64,000 nt of DNA from Tanypteryx hageni (GCA_028673005.1 CM054114.1:21794880-21858879); one strand, 5' to 3'; shown: positions 1-11,914, numbered from the stretch's first letter. Notes: generated from the sequence alone by a model not told the origin. Program-made: numbers and translations.

Positions 1-1259
1 AGATCAGTGGATGTTGGTGGTCGTCCTTCGTCTTACAATATAGCCATATTATTGTTATTAAAGATGCAGATAAAAGGGCAAAAACTGACACGGAATTTAT
101 AAGCTAGTTTTACTACAAGGAGGCTTAAAAAAACGTTCGTAATTACTGGAATCGTTTGTCATTAGTCACCTCCCGTGTTATTCGCCCTATCCCTCTAATA
201 TTTCCTCCACGTATCCATATTTCCCCACGAAAATGGCTTTTTTTTCCCTTCATGCCGCCTGCTGTTGAGTCATGGCCATCCCTCTCTCTCTCTCTCTCTC
301 TTCACCATGTGACTCTTGCTCACTTCCTGCGTATTAGAAAGGTGTTGGTCTGACCTTGAGAATGGGAAGTCCATTAAGCCGCTTTAAGTGTGAACTTGGT
401 TTATTCGATGTCAAAACAAAGATTGCTTTATTTAGAGTGTGCGATTTAGTTTAGCCTAATAAACTGACATTTAAGGCCAACATTCCGGAGCATGAGCTAT
501 ACTATTCTTTTTCGCCCACGACTTACATATTTATTTGATACCTTTATTTAGTCGTGTATTATAGGGGACCGATAATATATGACTAAAGTATGAATAGTAT
601 CGTTACAGTGTCATCTTCAAAAAGAAAGGTTGATTAACATTTGGCCACAAATAAAACTTCCTCGCTGTTTTTCTGGCGCAAAAGCTTTCTTTTGTTCATT
701 ATCCGAGTGGAACAGTATTTCGTGGGCAGTTCAACACGACATTCCTGTTTGGTGTCGCAGCACCATTTATTGTGCCCTCTAATTTTCAACATTTTTTAAA
801 CAAATCATAAACTTGACCTAAGAATCAATTTTATTTTTTTGTGATTCTCTCTGTCGGTTTTGTATGGATTTAAAGGCTACGCGATTTGACAGAATCTGAT
901 GAAATTTCGTATTTATATTCGATATCATCTGGAATGGAAGCCATGTTAAAAAGGACCTTAGCGCATGTCAATGGAGGTTTGTTTGTTCTTCTCGATTTTC
1001 TCAACATTTTTATTAAAATTCATTCAGAAATAGAGCTTAATGTAATAAATTTCAATATCTTAATATCATTCATAATAATGTATTATAATATAATTACATT
1101 ACAATATCTTAATATCATACATTAGGTGTCGGTCTAAAAAACAGCGTCCATTATATCGTATCGAGTTTTACGCCCAGCTACCGCCAAGCTGCGCCCATTC
1201 TTACACAGTAGCAGCATATTTGCTTCCAGTCAAAATATTTTCCGCGCATAAATACAAAT
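1..1259. other. No gene seen; short CT microsatellite
   Basis: AT-rich sequence without convincing coding signal. A (CT)n run of about 21 bp lies at 282-302. A short stretch near 1165-1180 resembles the 3' tail of the SINE family described below (GTTTTACGCCCAGCT), but nothing else of the SINE is present. Confidence 0.6.
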
Positions 1260-1289
1260 GTAACCAACAGCATCATTGCAGGTACCAGT

Positions 1290-2256
1290 AGCCTACGGAT
1301 ATCTACATCTACATCTACAGTTTACCCTGCAAGCCACCGCAAGGGTGTGTGGCAGGGGGTGTATTAACACCAAGGGGAAAACTCCAAAATTAGGCCTTGG
1401 TTTACGCCCCTACGCGAGGTTACTTTTGATCGCAAGTTTTATTCTGCTCAGCTATCGTTCTAGGGAAAAATGAGCCTTTGTATCTCTCTGTCCTACAGGC
1501 TATCTCTCTTATTTTACGAGGATGGTCCATTCTACCGATATAGGTGGGAGTTCTTATTATTTCTTTGATGTCGCTGGAGAAAGTACTCGTTCTAAATCAT
1601 TCAAGAAGTTTTAACCTAGCACGTGATCGACGCTCAGCTAGTGATTCCCATCCTAAGTCCTGTATCAAGCCTGTAACGCTTATATTTCTATCATAACAAT
1701 TTTTGACGAATCTAGCAGCTTTTCGCTGCACTTTCTCTAACTCGGTGATTAAACCTTTCTCGTACGGATCCCATATGCTCGACGCATACTCTAGCAGCGG
1801 TCTAACTAAAGAAAAGTAACATGTCTCTTTGACTTTTTCTTCGCTTTTACCTACTATCCGTTTGATGAATCCTAGTTTTTGCTTAGCTTTCCCGGATATA
1901 TTTCGTATGTGTGTGTCCCACGAGAGGTTACTTGTTAAAATGACACCTAAGTATTTGACGGATTCGGATAATTTTAGATGTACGCCTTCTATACTGTAAT
2001 TCATCGCCTCAATTTCTTTGTTTCTCCAGAATCTCATGACGGAACACTTACCTAAGTTCAGCTCTAATTGCCACTCTTTACACCACTCGAGAATTGCGTG
2101 TAGGTCGTTAGAAAGTAATGCTTGATCAGCAGGACTGTTAATCTCTCTGTAAACTACCGTATCATCCGCGAATAACTTGATTTTACTTGTAATAACATTA
2201 TCTAAGTCATTTATGTATATAAGGAATAATAGGGGACCGATGACACTTCCCTGTAT
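1290..2256 (-). mobile_element. CR1-like LINE, 5'-truncated 3' part
   Basis: This is the 3' part of a non-LTR retrotransposon on the minus strand: the C-terminal part of a reverse transcriptase (2256 down to 1597), a 3' untranslated part (about 1596 to 1300) and a short hexamer tail (GTAGAT repeats, 1296-1318) at the 3' end. Hexamer tails of this kind are characteristic of CR1-group LINEs in arthropods (recalled family knowledge). The copy is 5'-truncated, as is usual for LINEs, and a short hAT-like element lies just upstream at 2380-2666. Confidence 0.75.
1597..2256 (-). pseudogene. Reverse transcriptase C-terminal fragment (CR1-like)
   Basis: The fragment reads open on the minus strand from about 2256 to the stop at 1597, some 220 codons, without a genuine start because the 5' part is missing. 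In order it shows a GSVIGPLLFLIYINDL motif (RT block B, about 2250), the catalytic LFADDT motif (about 2175-2160), then KYLGVILTSNLSWDTHI and the LVRPLLEYASSIWDP block of CR1/Jockey-type C-terminal regions. RTs of this kind copy LINE RNA at a nicked chromosomal target. The catalytic aspartates and the frame are intact, but the endonuclease and the N-terminal RT half are absent, so it cannot be active. Which clade it belongs to (CR1 versus Jockey) is less sure than that it is a LINE RT. Confidence 0.8.
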
Positions 2257-2379
2257 ATGAGACTTTATTGGGAATTTTTGCCACTCCGATTTTTTTAAAC
2301 CACTTCGCGAAGAGGGAAGTTGATGAGAGCGGTGCAGATTTCTGAAAATATTTGGCTAGCTTATCTGTGGTGTCAGGTC

Positions 2380-2666
2380 CAAGGTCGACCTACGGGCGAG
2401 CCGGCCGTCCGCCATGGGGACCAAAGTCTTGGGGGCGCTATCCCGGCTATCTATGCATTACTTGCAAGTAAATAAATATTGAATACCAATTTATATCGCA
2501 GAATAGGCTGGAATCTTGTTGGCATTACTTTTATTTTTCCTTTATCGATAATTTTTACAGAGCGATAAATAAATTAACTTGTACTTTGTAAATATCTCAA
2601 CAAACATTTACGGAGTGCTGGAGTACTATCTCGCCCAGGGCGCCAATATTCCTAGGGCCGTCCCTG
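2380..2666. mobile_element. Short non-autonomous hAT-like element
   Basis: The stretch is bounded by an 8-bp near-duplication, GTCAGGTC at 2372-2379 and GTCAGATC at 2667-2674 (7 of 8). The right end, read inward, is CAGGGACGGCCCTAGGAAT, a typical hAT terminus; the left end, CAAGGTCGACCTACGGGCG, matches it only loosely. No coding capacity in 287 bp. The 8-bp duplication and CA(G)GG ends support the hAT superfamily. Confidence 0.6.
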
Positions 2667-2674
2667 GTCAGATC

Positions 2675-3340
2675 CCCAATTTAATACGCTTTCGCGGCGT
2701 CAACTCGACCGTTTAAGGAGATTCAATCCGTTTTAAACCTGATTGAACGCGCGGATATTCAAGTTTTGCTTTGTCATTAGATTACTCGAGCTACGCAACG
2801 TTAAGCAATTCGCAAACCTTCTCTTCGTGACGCAACGATGAAACATTTACACCCTTAACCATAGAATAATAATCTTATTTTTAGGGCGGTTGTTACTAAA
2901 CATTCGTAAATTTTATGTACGCACCAGGATTATTTTTCAATTTTATTGCAGTGTTTATTGATAATCAACTTTCTGGTATATTTTTGATCAGTCAAAACTC
3001 CAACAACTAGTTTTTAATGTTTTTGTGCTCATGTTCTTTCGAAATGAATTATTTAGTCAGATTTTGATTCGATTCTCGCAGCGCGGAAGCATTCTATGTC
3101 CTAGTTTATTTTTTAAGTAAACTAATGCAGAGTTAATGAAGAACGAGTGTGAATCGTCTTTCGTAATGAATTGGTTAATATATTTTTTTGCCTACAATAT
3201 TATATTTGTGTATTTTGCATAGTTATTTATTTTGTTTGTGGTCTTCCAAGACATACAAATATGTGGATTTTAAAAAATCCCTTTCAAATCATTGAACAGC
3301 CTACAGATGTTGATAGAAAATAATTACATTTCTCGAGCCG
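2675..3340. other. No gene seen
   Basis: AT-rich spacer with no ORF, repeat pair or structure that I can support. Confidence 0.5.
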
Positions 3341-3343
3341 AGG

Positions 3344-3457
3344 GGCTTTAAATGTGCCACGGGCCGAACCGTGCCTAGATTTTCTTCACCAACGTACGGG
3401 CCGGGTCCGAATTTGTATCGGCCGGGCCTAGAAAATCAGGCCCGTGCAGAGCTCTGT
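3344..3457. mobile_element. Possible short hAT-type MITE
   Basis: The right end read inward is CAGAGCTCTGCACGGGCC; the left end (GAGGGGCTTTAAATGTGCC) resembles it with gaps, and both carry a CACGGGCC block. The flanks TTCTCGAGCC and TTCTGAGCC could be a slightly altered target duplication. Similar CTGCA termini bound the better-supported hAT element at 27820-28605. Boundaries are approximate. Confidence 0.4.
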
Positions 3458-4390
3458 TCTGAGCCTCGTAATGTAATGTACTGAATGTAACACGTTACAT
3501 GTTACATTACACTGTTATGCTACGGCAGAATGCTCAAGTGTGGACAAGGCTTAATGTTTGAGGCGAATTCGTGAGTGCGCGAATAAGACGGGCAACGGTC
3601 GCCGTCTTCGCGCGTTGGAGGCTTCGGTTCGCACCCCTCTGCGACTGGAACGGTCATCAGTTTTCGCTCGCGCGCTCCATAGGTGGGGGTGGAGTTGTTG
3701 GGGTTGGTCGTGGTGGGTTTGGGGTTGTTAAGGATGGGGTTTGCGGGGGTGGGCGCGTTCGCCTTAATCGTATTTCTCCGCGTCGACAGCGTGATTGACC
3801 TTGGTGCGTGAGGCTCCCTCACGTGATGAGACGTCACGTTCGATGCGGTCAGGCGAGATGAGGACGCCGCGCAATTCGGGTCGCTGGACGGGCCTGTTAT
3901 CTCCCCTTTAATTAAAGGGAATATAATCAGCTAATTGCGTATCGTATATATCTCGGTCTAATTGCATCAAAGATTAAGTTGGAACAATCAAGTTTTCGGG
4001 ACTTGGTTAGTTCGCGAATCACTTTCGCTTAATCCGATGGCATATGCTGCCAGAACGAGGTATGTATTGTTTTAATCGCTTAAATACCGCTGTGATTGAG
4101 AGTATGTACCTACTTTGTTTCTGTTTGTAGTATTTTATTTAAGTTGTATAATGGACGTTAATTCCTTCTTATCAAATCTATGATTTTTTATGTATGGCGA
4201 ATATTTTCGGAAATGTAATATTAACGCGACACCGTTTTTTTATGAGTAATTGTTCAACTCGATCTAGCTTAAAGGCATTTGTTACATATCGGACTGCTTA
4301 TCGACTCCCGACATTTATTATTGAAACTTGAACCCAAAAAACCGCATTCAGAATTGATTTTCACTTGTGTGGCATCACAGAATCTACAGG
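3458..4390. other. No gene seen; CpG-rich patch
   Basis: Contains a self-complementary stretch around 3485-3515 (GTAACACGTTACATGTTAC) and a CpG-rich patch at about 3560-3680. Opposite-strand reading frames overlap here, but none shows a recognisable motif. Confidence 0.45.
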
Positions 4391-4394
4391 TGAT

Positions 4395-4510
4395 TTCCGA
4401 TTTAATCTCTAATCCGGCCCGCCGAAGCATTGGCAACGTTTAATGCGGCCCTCCGAATGGTTCGCAACCACCAATGCGGCCCTTCATCAGTAAAAGGTTC
4501 CCCACCCATG
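4395..4510. mobile_element. hAT-type terminal fragment
   Basis: Repeated GCGGCCC-type motifs (4416, 4444, 4476) run up to an end that reads inward CATGGGTGGGGAACCTTT, the style of hAT MITE termini. No matching left end was found, so this looks like one end of a broken element directly abutting the element at 4519-4836. Confidence 0.4.
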
Positions 4511-4518
4511 GTCTAAAA

Positions 4519-4836
4519 CACGGCGGGCCGCATCGGCGGTTGTGAATCCTTCACAGTGGGCTGCGTTGCAAGTTTCTTACTCTTCGGGGGGCCGTATTAG
4601 TTTCAATTGGAAGTTAACCAAACAGTCTGATGTGCCATATAAGTGGAAATCAATTCTAAATAACATTTTTATGGTTAAGATTTCAAAATTTACTGTTTTT
4701 TCATCAAAATTTTCAAAAAATGTATGAATTTGTGTAATGAATTTTTCGTCCTGAATTTTAATCGTAGCCTCGCGGGTCAAAGGAAAACAGTTCGCGGGCC
4801 GCATCCCCCCAGTGGGACGTAGGTTGGACACCACTG
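4519..4836. mobile_element. hAT-type MITE with 7/8 target duplication
   Basis: The right end read inward is CAGTGGTGTCCAACCTACG, a common hAT terminus. The flanks are GTCTAAAA (4511-4518) and GCCTAAAA (4837-4844), an 8-bp duplication with one mismatch. The left end begins CACGGCGGGCCGC and lacks the outer part of the terminal repeat, so it appears internally deleted at that edge. Both ends carry CGGGCCGCAT blocks in inverted orientation. Confidence 0.55.
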
Positions 4837-4844
4837 GCCTAAAA

Positions 4845-5673
4845 GAAAAACATTTTCTTGATTCTTAGAGTTATGCATGATATAAGCATTCAAATAATTA
4901 TCGCTTAATTTTCGACGAAAACAGATGTGATGTCTTAAAGAATTTATAATCAAGTAGTACATGAAATTTTTAATGACTGTAAAAATCTTTCTTTTACTCC
5001 GCGCAACAGGTGAGGGCATAGGGACGTTTGCATAAAAAATTATTTATAAAGAAAATATTTACACTATTTTTTGTTTAAACGTGATGATTACACACAATAG
5101 TTCTTTTTGTCGGCGTCTTCATTTAGAGTAATGAATGTCTAATGGAAAACTGTCTTTGGTGCCAGAATCATTTATCTTATTTCCATTGTCCTGAAAGCAA
5201 GTTGTAAATTTTGCGTCACACGCACTCCTCTCATTATGAGAACCGGAGTGCTGCTTTAAATCTACATTCAAATATTTTCCGATTTTTAATCTTCGTGCCT
5301 TCCAGTATTTTCTTCCTCCCGACAATTTCGGTAATCGCTTTAATGCTCTTAAGAGATGTCCATTATTACCGTAGTGGAGTCCTTAAAACGTTTCGTGCTT
5401 GAGTTAATATGTATTAGGAACAAAACTTCGCTTTTTCTTCCCGTCACGCAGTGTTATTCTCTACGATTTATAAAATGGCGTCAACGAGGCGGGACTTCGT
5501 GGCGGGGGAGAGAGAGTTGATGATCATATTTTATGAATAAGAAAGCATATCCCGTTTCGACAGAAAATCCTTATTTTGGGGGCTAACCACGCGCGCATCT
5601 TTATTGCGTGTCACTAATTTATTATTATTATTATCAATGAGAAATAACGGTTTGATACATTTAAAGAAATAGA

Positions 5674-5677
<4 letters not shown>
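4845..5677. other. No gene seen
   Basis: Spacer with overlapping short reading frames on both strands but no domain, repeat or splice-bounded exon that I can support. Confidence 0.45.

Positions 5678-5724
<47 letters not shown>
5678..5724. repeat. (TA)n microsatellite, 47 bp
   Basis: Perfect TA dinucleotide run ending exactly where homology to the RTE-type LINE begins at 5725. A second (TA)n run follows the other end of the same LINE at 9522-9576. Confidence 0.95.
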
Positions 5725-5726
<2 letters not shown>

Positions 5727-7550
5727 GACCTAGAAAAACTGAAAGAAAGGGAGGATGTAGTCAGCATGAAGTTAGAAGATAGTCTAAGGAATTTGGGAAA
5801 CAGACCAAAGACCGTGGTTGTAGAATTGGAAGAAATGAAGAAAACCAGTATCAAGGATACCTTGAATAAAGTGATTGGAAAACAAGAGAAGAAAATAAGA
5901 AAACCATTGATCACTAAGGAAATGCTGGAGAAAATGAATGAGAGACGAAAATGAAAAAAACATTAACAGTGAAGAAGGTAGATCCAACTATAAACGTATA
6001 AACAATGAGTTGAGAAGGGTAACAGATAAAGCTAGAGAAAATTGGATAAAAGAAAAATGTGATAAAATAGAACAAATGGAGAAGTTAGGACGGTACGATA
6101 TGATGTACTCTAGGGCACTGGAGTTAGAAGATAAGAAGCTAATGGATTTTGTGGTAAAGGAATTATGAATACGGTTGGGAAGATAGTCGCAGAAACAAAG
6201 GATGTAGCACAGGTATGGGAAGAATACATTAAGGAATTATACAGCAAGCAGGCAGGATCGGCAAACATAGAACTGGAAGATGAGGAAAACATTGAAGAAG
6301 ATGACTTATGGCCAAGTATTATTGAGAGCGAAGTACAAAAAGCGATAGTGGAACTAAAGAAAGGGAAAGAATACCGGCTGAGGTACTTAAAGTCATGGGA
6401 TCAGAAGGACTAAAAGCGATCACGAAATTAATTAATAAGATTTACGACACGAGAGAGTGGCCTCGGGATTTCCTAGAAGTAACACTGAATCTCTAAAGAA
6501 GAAGCCAAAGGCAATGCTGTGTAAAGAGTACAGAACGATAAGCCTTCTGTCACGCACTTCAAAGATCATCACAAGGATTCTTAATAAAAGGCTGGAAAAA
6601 AGGCAGAAGAAATGCTAGAGGAAGATCAATTCGGTTTCAGAAAAAGACGAGGAACTAGAATTTCTATAGGGGTAGTTAGAATCATATCAGGAAGGGCAAT
6701 AGAATACAGTCAAGATATCTGCGTATGTTTCGTAGACTGGCAGAAGGCCTTTAATAAAGTAAATTGGGTAATTTTGATGAAGATATTAAAGGATATATGT
6801 GTAGACTGGAAAGACAGGAGACTGATCAGGAATCTGTATGTGAATCAAGTTGTAAAGATCCGGTTGGAGAATGCGGACACCTGCGAAGTAAATATTGGTA
6901 GAGGAGTAAGACAGGGCTGCTACCTATCACCGACCCTATTCAATATATATGGAGAAAGTCTAACGCAAGAAGTGTGAGAAGGCACAGGAGATTTCAAAAT
7001 TGGAGGAAGGATTATAAGAACAGTAAAATACGCGGATGATCAAGTACTTCTAGCAAGAAAGGAAGAGGAACTCCAGAAAATGATAAATGGACCAGTAATA
7101 ACAGGTAGGAAATACGGTATGGAAATAAATACAGAAAAATCCAATGTCATTCGAATATCAGGCAAAGAAGAGAATCTGAACATAAGTATTGAAGGAAAGC
7201 CTTTAGAACAAGTTTCAGACTATAAATATCTTGGAAGCATCATAACAAGACAAGCAAAATGTACGAATGAAATCAGCACTAGAATAGGAAAAGCAAAAGC
7301 GGTTATATCAGAAGAATGAAACACCTACTTACGGGGAATATGATGGAAGATATCCGCAAGAAGTTCATAAAATTTTATGTATAGAGTATAGCTTTGTACA
7401 GGGCAGAAATATGGACGCTAAGGAAAAATGACATCAAATACTTGGAAAGCTTTGAAATGTGGACTTGGAGGAAAATGCTAAAGATAAAATGGACAGATAG
7501 GATTAAAAACAATGAAGTGCTACGAAGAGTAGGAGAGAGGTGAATGATTA

Positions 7551-9283
7551 TCATTATATATCGACGACTCTTACAGAGGAGGATATAACATCATCATTAT
7601 ATATAGACGTTCCTTACAGAGGAGGAGGGGAAGGATATAACATACTAGTAGTTGGAGCTTGCATTCTGCAAGCATATCATCTCACCTTGAAAAAGCATTC
7701 ATTTCTCAGACAGATATTTCATCATTACAAATATTCTTTTAATTCTAAATATTTAACCTCCGCAGCGATTTTCGTTTTTCCCACATGTAAAAATAATAGT
7801 TTAAAACAATCCCCAAATGTTGCAATTTTTAACATTTTACACTCTCTCCATTATGGGATACTAATGCTACACATTTTAGCCAAATTTTAAAGTTGTAGCA
7901 TTTCTAGAAGTATAATAATATTTTTGTAATTGTTTAAATTTAAATAATTTTTAACGTCCGCCACAATTCATATATGGTAAAATTGTAATGTTTATTTGTG
8001 CAAATTTGCTATTCTCTAAATAATTTGAAAATTTCAGCTTCCTAGCTCATCCCGTAGTACCTAAACAGTTATCCATTTGTTTAAATTTTAAGAATTTTTA
8101 ACTGCCAAACAAATTAAAATATCAAAATTTGTATAATCCCTATTTCGTTTTGTTAAGAATTCTACTTTTTAAAAAAATTTCAGCTCCGTAGCACATTCGG
8201 AAATGCCCAAACCCTGAAAATTTGTTTAAACAATTGCGAATTTTTAGCGGCCGCATTGTTGCACTTTTTCAAGATTTTCGCTTTTTCTAGTCGGTTTTGC
8301 ACAAACCTAAGAAAAAAATTTCGAATCTCCAGCACATCTGGAAGTGCCTAAACATTAGTATCCTCCTATCTATTATATATCGACGACTCTTACAGAGGAG
8401 GTGAAATTTTTAGAATTAAAAGAATATTTGTAATGATGAAATGTCTGTTTGAAAAATGAATGTTTTTTAATGTTGAGATGAAATGCTTGCAGTATGCAAT
8501 CACCTTCTACTAGTATGTTATATCCTCCTCTGTAAGAGTCGTCGATATATAATGATAGGAGGATACTAATGTTTAGGCTCTTCCAGATGAGCTGGAGATT
8601 CGAAATTTTTTTCTTAGGTAGGATTTTGTGCAAAACCGACTAGAAAAAACGATAATCTTGAAAAAGTGCAACAATGCGGCCGCTAAAAATTCGCAATTGT
8701 TTAAACAAATTTTCAAGGTTTATGTATTTCCGAATGTGCCACGGAGTTGAAATTTTTTTTTGTAAGTAGAATTCTTAAAAAAACGAAATAGGGATTATAC
8801 AAATTTTGATATTTTAATTTGTTTGGCAGTTAAAAATTCTTAAAGTTTAAACAAATGGATAACTGTTTAGGTACTACGGGATGAGCTAGGAAGCTGAAAT
8901 TTTCAAATTATTTAGAGAATAGCAAATTTGCACAAATAAACATTACAATTTTACCATATATGAATTGTGGCGGACGTTAAAAATTATTTAAATTTAAACA
9001 ATTAGAAAAATATTATTATACTTCTAGAAATGCTACAACTTTAAAATTTGGCTAAAATGTGTAGCATTAGTACCCCATAATGGAGAAAGTGTAAAATATT
9101 TAAAATTGCAACATTTGGGGATTGTTTTAAAATATTATTTTTACATGTGGGAAAAAGGAAAATCGCTGCGGAGGTGAAATATTTAGAATTAAAAATATAT
9201 GTGTAATGATGAAAGATGAATAATGAATGTTTTTTTTATGTTAAGATGAAATTCTTGCTGTATGCAAGCACCAACGACTAGTA
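7551..9283. mobile_element. Palindromic satellite-like insertion in the LINE
   Basis: A composite of units in opposite orientation. Unit 1 (+) covers about 7594-8372; a short minus fragment matching its start covers about 8400-8530; unit 2 (-) covers about 8558-9283 and is the near-perfect reverse complement of unit 1. A terminal motif, TATCGACGACTCTTACAGAG, occurs at 7559 and 8379 (+), in reverse at about 8524-8553, and in altered form near 7604. Each unit contains three degenerate repeats of roughly 145 bp. It splits a LINE whose coding homology resumes directly at 9284. No ORF of its own. Class unknown; Helentron-type or fold-back element are possibilities. Confidence 0.75.
7930..8365 (+). 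repeat. Three ~145-bp satellite-like monomers
   Basis: Monomers start at about 7930, 8079 and 8222. Each begins with a TTGTTTAAA stretch followed by AATTTTTA and a C-rich GCCGCA/TGCCAAA block, and each closes with TTTCAGCT..TAGC.CAT..GGAA.T.CC.AAAC (about 8031-8068, 8178-8213, 8322-8353). The last monomer contains a GCGGCCGC site. The same order recurs inverted in 8558-9283 and direct in 9577-10300. Confidence 0.65.
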
Positions 9284-9519
9284 CAGACTATTAGAAAGAG
9301 GAAGTCAAACTGGGTTGGACATTACCTGAGGGGAGAGAGTATGATTAAAGACGTGTTAGACGGAAAAGGGAAAGAGGTAGGAAAAGGTTTCAGCTGATGG
9401 ACGATTTGAAAGGGAAAGAGAGTTATCACGATATGAAAAGGACAGCGGAAAATAGGGGTATATGGAGAACCAGGTTTAACCATGAATAATCACGGACCTG
9501 TCTACGGAAAGACTACCTA

Positions 9520-9521
<2 letters not shown>

Positions 9522-9576
<55 letters not shown>
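9522..9576. repeat. (TA)n microsatellite, about 55 bp
   Basis: Perfect TA run between the LINE 3' end and the third satellite-like unit. Confidence 0.95.
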
Positions 9577-9577
<1 letters not shown>

Positions 9578-10330
9578 TTGTCGAAGGTGCTTGCTTACTG
9601 CAAGGATTTAATTGTGCCTTGAAAAAAACATTAATTTTCAGAGAGATATTTCATCATGAGGAATATTTTCTTAATTCTAATGATTTCTCCTCTGGTCGGG
9701 TTTTTGTTTTTTCATTATGGAACAATAATGGAGTAAAACAATAACTAATTTTTGCAATTTTCGAAATATTATACTTTTCCCATATTGAGTTAATAATGCC
9801 ACACATTTCTGCCAAATTTTAAATTTATAGTACAATTAAAAGTGAAATAACATTTATCTATTATTTAAATAATTTATAAATGCTAAAATAACAATTTTAT
9901 GGATTATTTGAAATGTTTATTCATTTACATAGATTAACCTCTAAATAATTTAAAAATTTGAGCTCCCTAACTTGCGGCATAGTGTCTAAGCATCTACCTA
10001 TTTGTTTAAACTTTAAGAATTTTTAACTGCCAAACAAATTAAAATATCAAAATTTCTATAATCCCTATTTCGTTATTTTACAAATTCTACCTCTAAAAAA
10101 ATTTCAGCTCCGTAGCACATTCGGAAATACATAAACCCTGTTTAAACAATTGCGAATTTTTAGCGGCCGCATTGTTGCAATTTTTCAAGATTTTCGTTTT
10201 TTCTGGTCGGTTTTGCACAAAATCCTACCTAAGAAAAAAAATTCGAATTTCCAGCTCATCTGGAAGTTCCTAAACCTTATTATCCTCCTATATCCTCCTC
10301 TGTAATAAACGTCTATATAGAATGATATAA
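9577..10330 (+). mobile_element. Third copy of the satellite-like unit
   Basis: Direct orientation relative to unit 1 at 7594. It starts CTTGTCGAAGGTGCTTGC, passes through the same monomers (10000-10060, 10105-10140 and 10150-10170 are nearly identical to unit 1, including the GCGGCCGC site) and ends at 10291-10328 with an inverted, altered copy of the terminal motif. The first half is more diverged than the second half. No coding capacity. Confidence 0.75.
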
Positions 10331-11910
10331 AACCAATTAATTAATTGGCAGGACCTGTCGTAAGACAGAAAAAAAATAATTATATATATATGTGTGTATG
10401 TATATATATAGTAAGGTTTTCCTTTGTTGATAAATTTTAATAATAATAAATGTTTTCGGGTGCAACTTAAAATAGCCAGATTGAGCAATTTCTTAATTTT
10501 TAAGTAAAAATAATTGAACGAAGACGTATCATTTAATAGTTGTAGAAATTGGTTTTCTCCGTGCTCTTTCGACCCCGATTAATTACGTCAGACGAGTGTC
10601 CTTCAGGATATTTAGGTGGCTATGTTATGTCGAATTATCATATGCTCTGCAACTATCCTCTCAGATTTCTTTTTCGTAGCACTCTTTAGGGCTTAAAAAT
10701 ATTTCAAATTGCAATTGGTTAGAAGATATGCCTGCGGTGCCCATTTTTACATGATTGCATGCATATTAGCTGATAGTTTTCAACAATCCCAGTGGACCTT
10801 TATCGTTTGGAGAGCCGCTGGGAGGTCGGAGTCGGTGTTGGAAACTTTCGGATACATTCAAACTCCAATTTAGGGCCATCGTTTGTCCAGCCCTGACATA
10901 TGGCGCTAAAGCGGAGGTGGCGGTAAATCGAGGTATATGCTTGCTCTGTGTAATCATAAGGTGGTATTTTTGTTCACTACGATTAATGGGTTGTATGCAA
11001 GGGTGTCACTATACGGGGGGGAGGGCGCTAAATCGGGGTTTGACTGTAATGCCTTTCTTCTGCATACTTCATTTATTTCTCTCCGACACCACCAGCGGTC
11101 CTCCAGAAGGTAAGTGTTCGCCGGGCTTCCTGCGACACCTTGTTGCCACCCATATGTCATTTTACCTTTTCTCTTCATTGAAGTACATATCTATTTCTTA
11201 TATTGCTCATAAAATGCGTATTGAGGCACTTTCATATTCGAACTATCGAAGAGATTGCTGATTTGAAGTTCTATTTAAAACTGGAAGGTTTTTCCCTAAG
11301 ACGGAGACATTTTGATCAAAGATAAAATAGTCTACATATTTTTGTATCCTACTTACACAAGTATGGCCGTGAAATTGGTATAAGTCGTATGGTTTTAACT
11401 CGTTCTTTTATATGTTATATTATTATTTCAAAAATACGTCATTTCCATTGTCAAATAGTCGCTAACTGAATTATCATGGTTCAAAAGTTCATCAAATCAA
11501 ACTCATATTCGACTCAAGGAAGAAAATAGCAGGAAATGGTCGAGTTCAAGGTTAGAAATATGATATTTTTTTGCGTTTTTGAGTAAATGTAAAATACTAT
11601 ACAAGTTCTGTACGTCAGTGTCCGATGTTAAAATGACTTCGGATGCGAAGGCGTTCGTGTATATCGAAATTGGAAGTTTCGAGAATGAAAATTGATCGCC
11701 GGTGCCGCCAAACTGCTCCCACATTATTCCACTCCACGGAATCCGCAAAACGGCTCATTCCGTCTCTCTTGAGACCTTGACGTTTCCTCCATGTAGACGA
11801 TGGCTCCCAAGGGCGAGCTCCGAACCGCGCACGTCCCTCACCTTGGAAAGCGATAGGTCTCCGCACCACTTGAGAAACCCCTCTTCCTACTCCGCCACTT
11901 ATTTCCTCCC
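10331..11910. other. No gene seen
   Basis: Contains a short (TA/TG) stretch at 10380-10410. A GAAG|GTAAGT donor-like sequence occurs at about 11103-11112, but no credible exon precedes it. Reading frames on both strands around 10766-11261 carry no motif. Confidence 0.45.
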
Positions 11911-11914
11911 CGCC

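Larger units (their letters stand above)
5725..9490 (+). pseudogene. Reverse transcriptase pseudogene (RTE-type)
   Basis: Broken into several frames by small indels and stops: 5725-5954, 5938-6168, 6165-6413, 6612-6977, 7080-7319, and a terminal piece after 9288. Recognisable RT blocks are QFGFRKRRGTR (about 6630), CFVDWQKAFNKVNW (block A, aspartate kept, about 6730), GVRQGCYLSPTLFNIYGE (block B, about 6905), a YADDQ-coding stretch at about 7029-7043 lying outside the listed open pieces, and YKYLGSII (about 7220). The YADDQ form is shared with the 52.8-54.6 kb copy. At least four frame breaks and an internal insertion make it inactive. Confidence 0.85.
5725..9515 (+). mobile_element. Decayed RTE-type LINE, interrupted
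   Basis: A 5'-truncated, degraded copy of the same LINE family as the better copy at 52.2-54.7 kb. It occupies 5725-7550 and resumes at 9284-9515; the middle (7551-9283) is a later insertion. Homology starts in the linker between endonuclease and RT (WDLEKLK, matching WNLEELL in the better copy) and runs to the 3' end, where an ACCTGTCTACGG stretch corresponds to the 3' hairpin of that copy. The ends abut (TA)n tracts. Confidence 0.8.

Noticed and set aside
11090..11112. Exon ending at GAAG|GTAAGT
   Set aside because: Best acceptor would leave only 14 bp; no coding bias.
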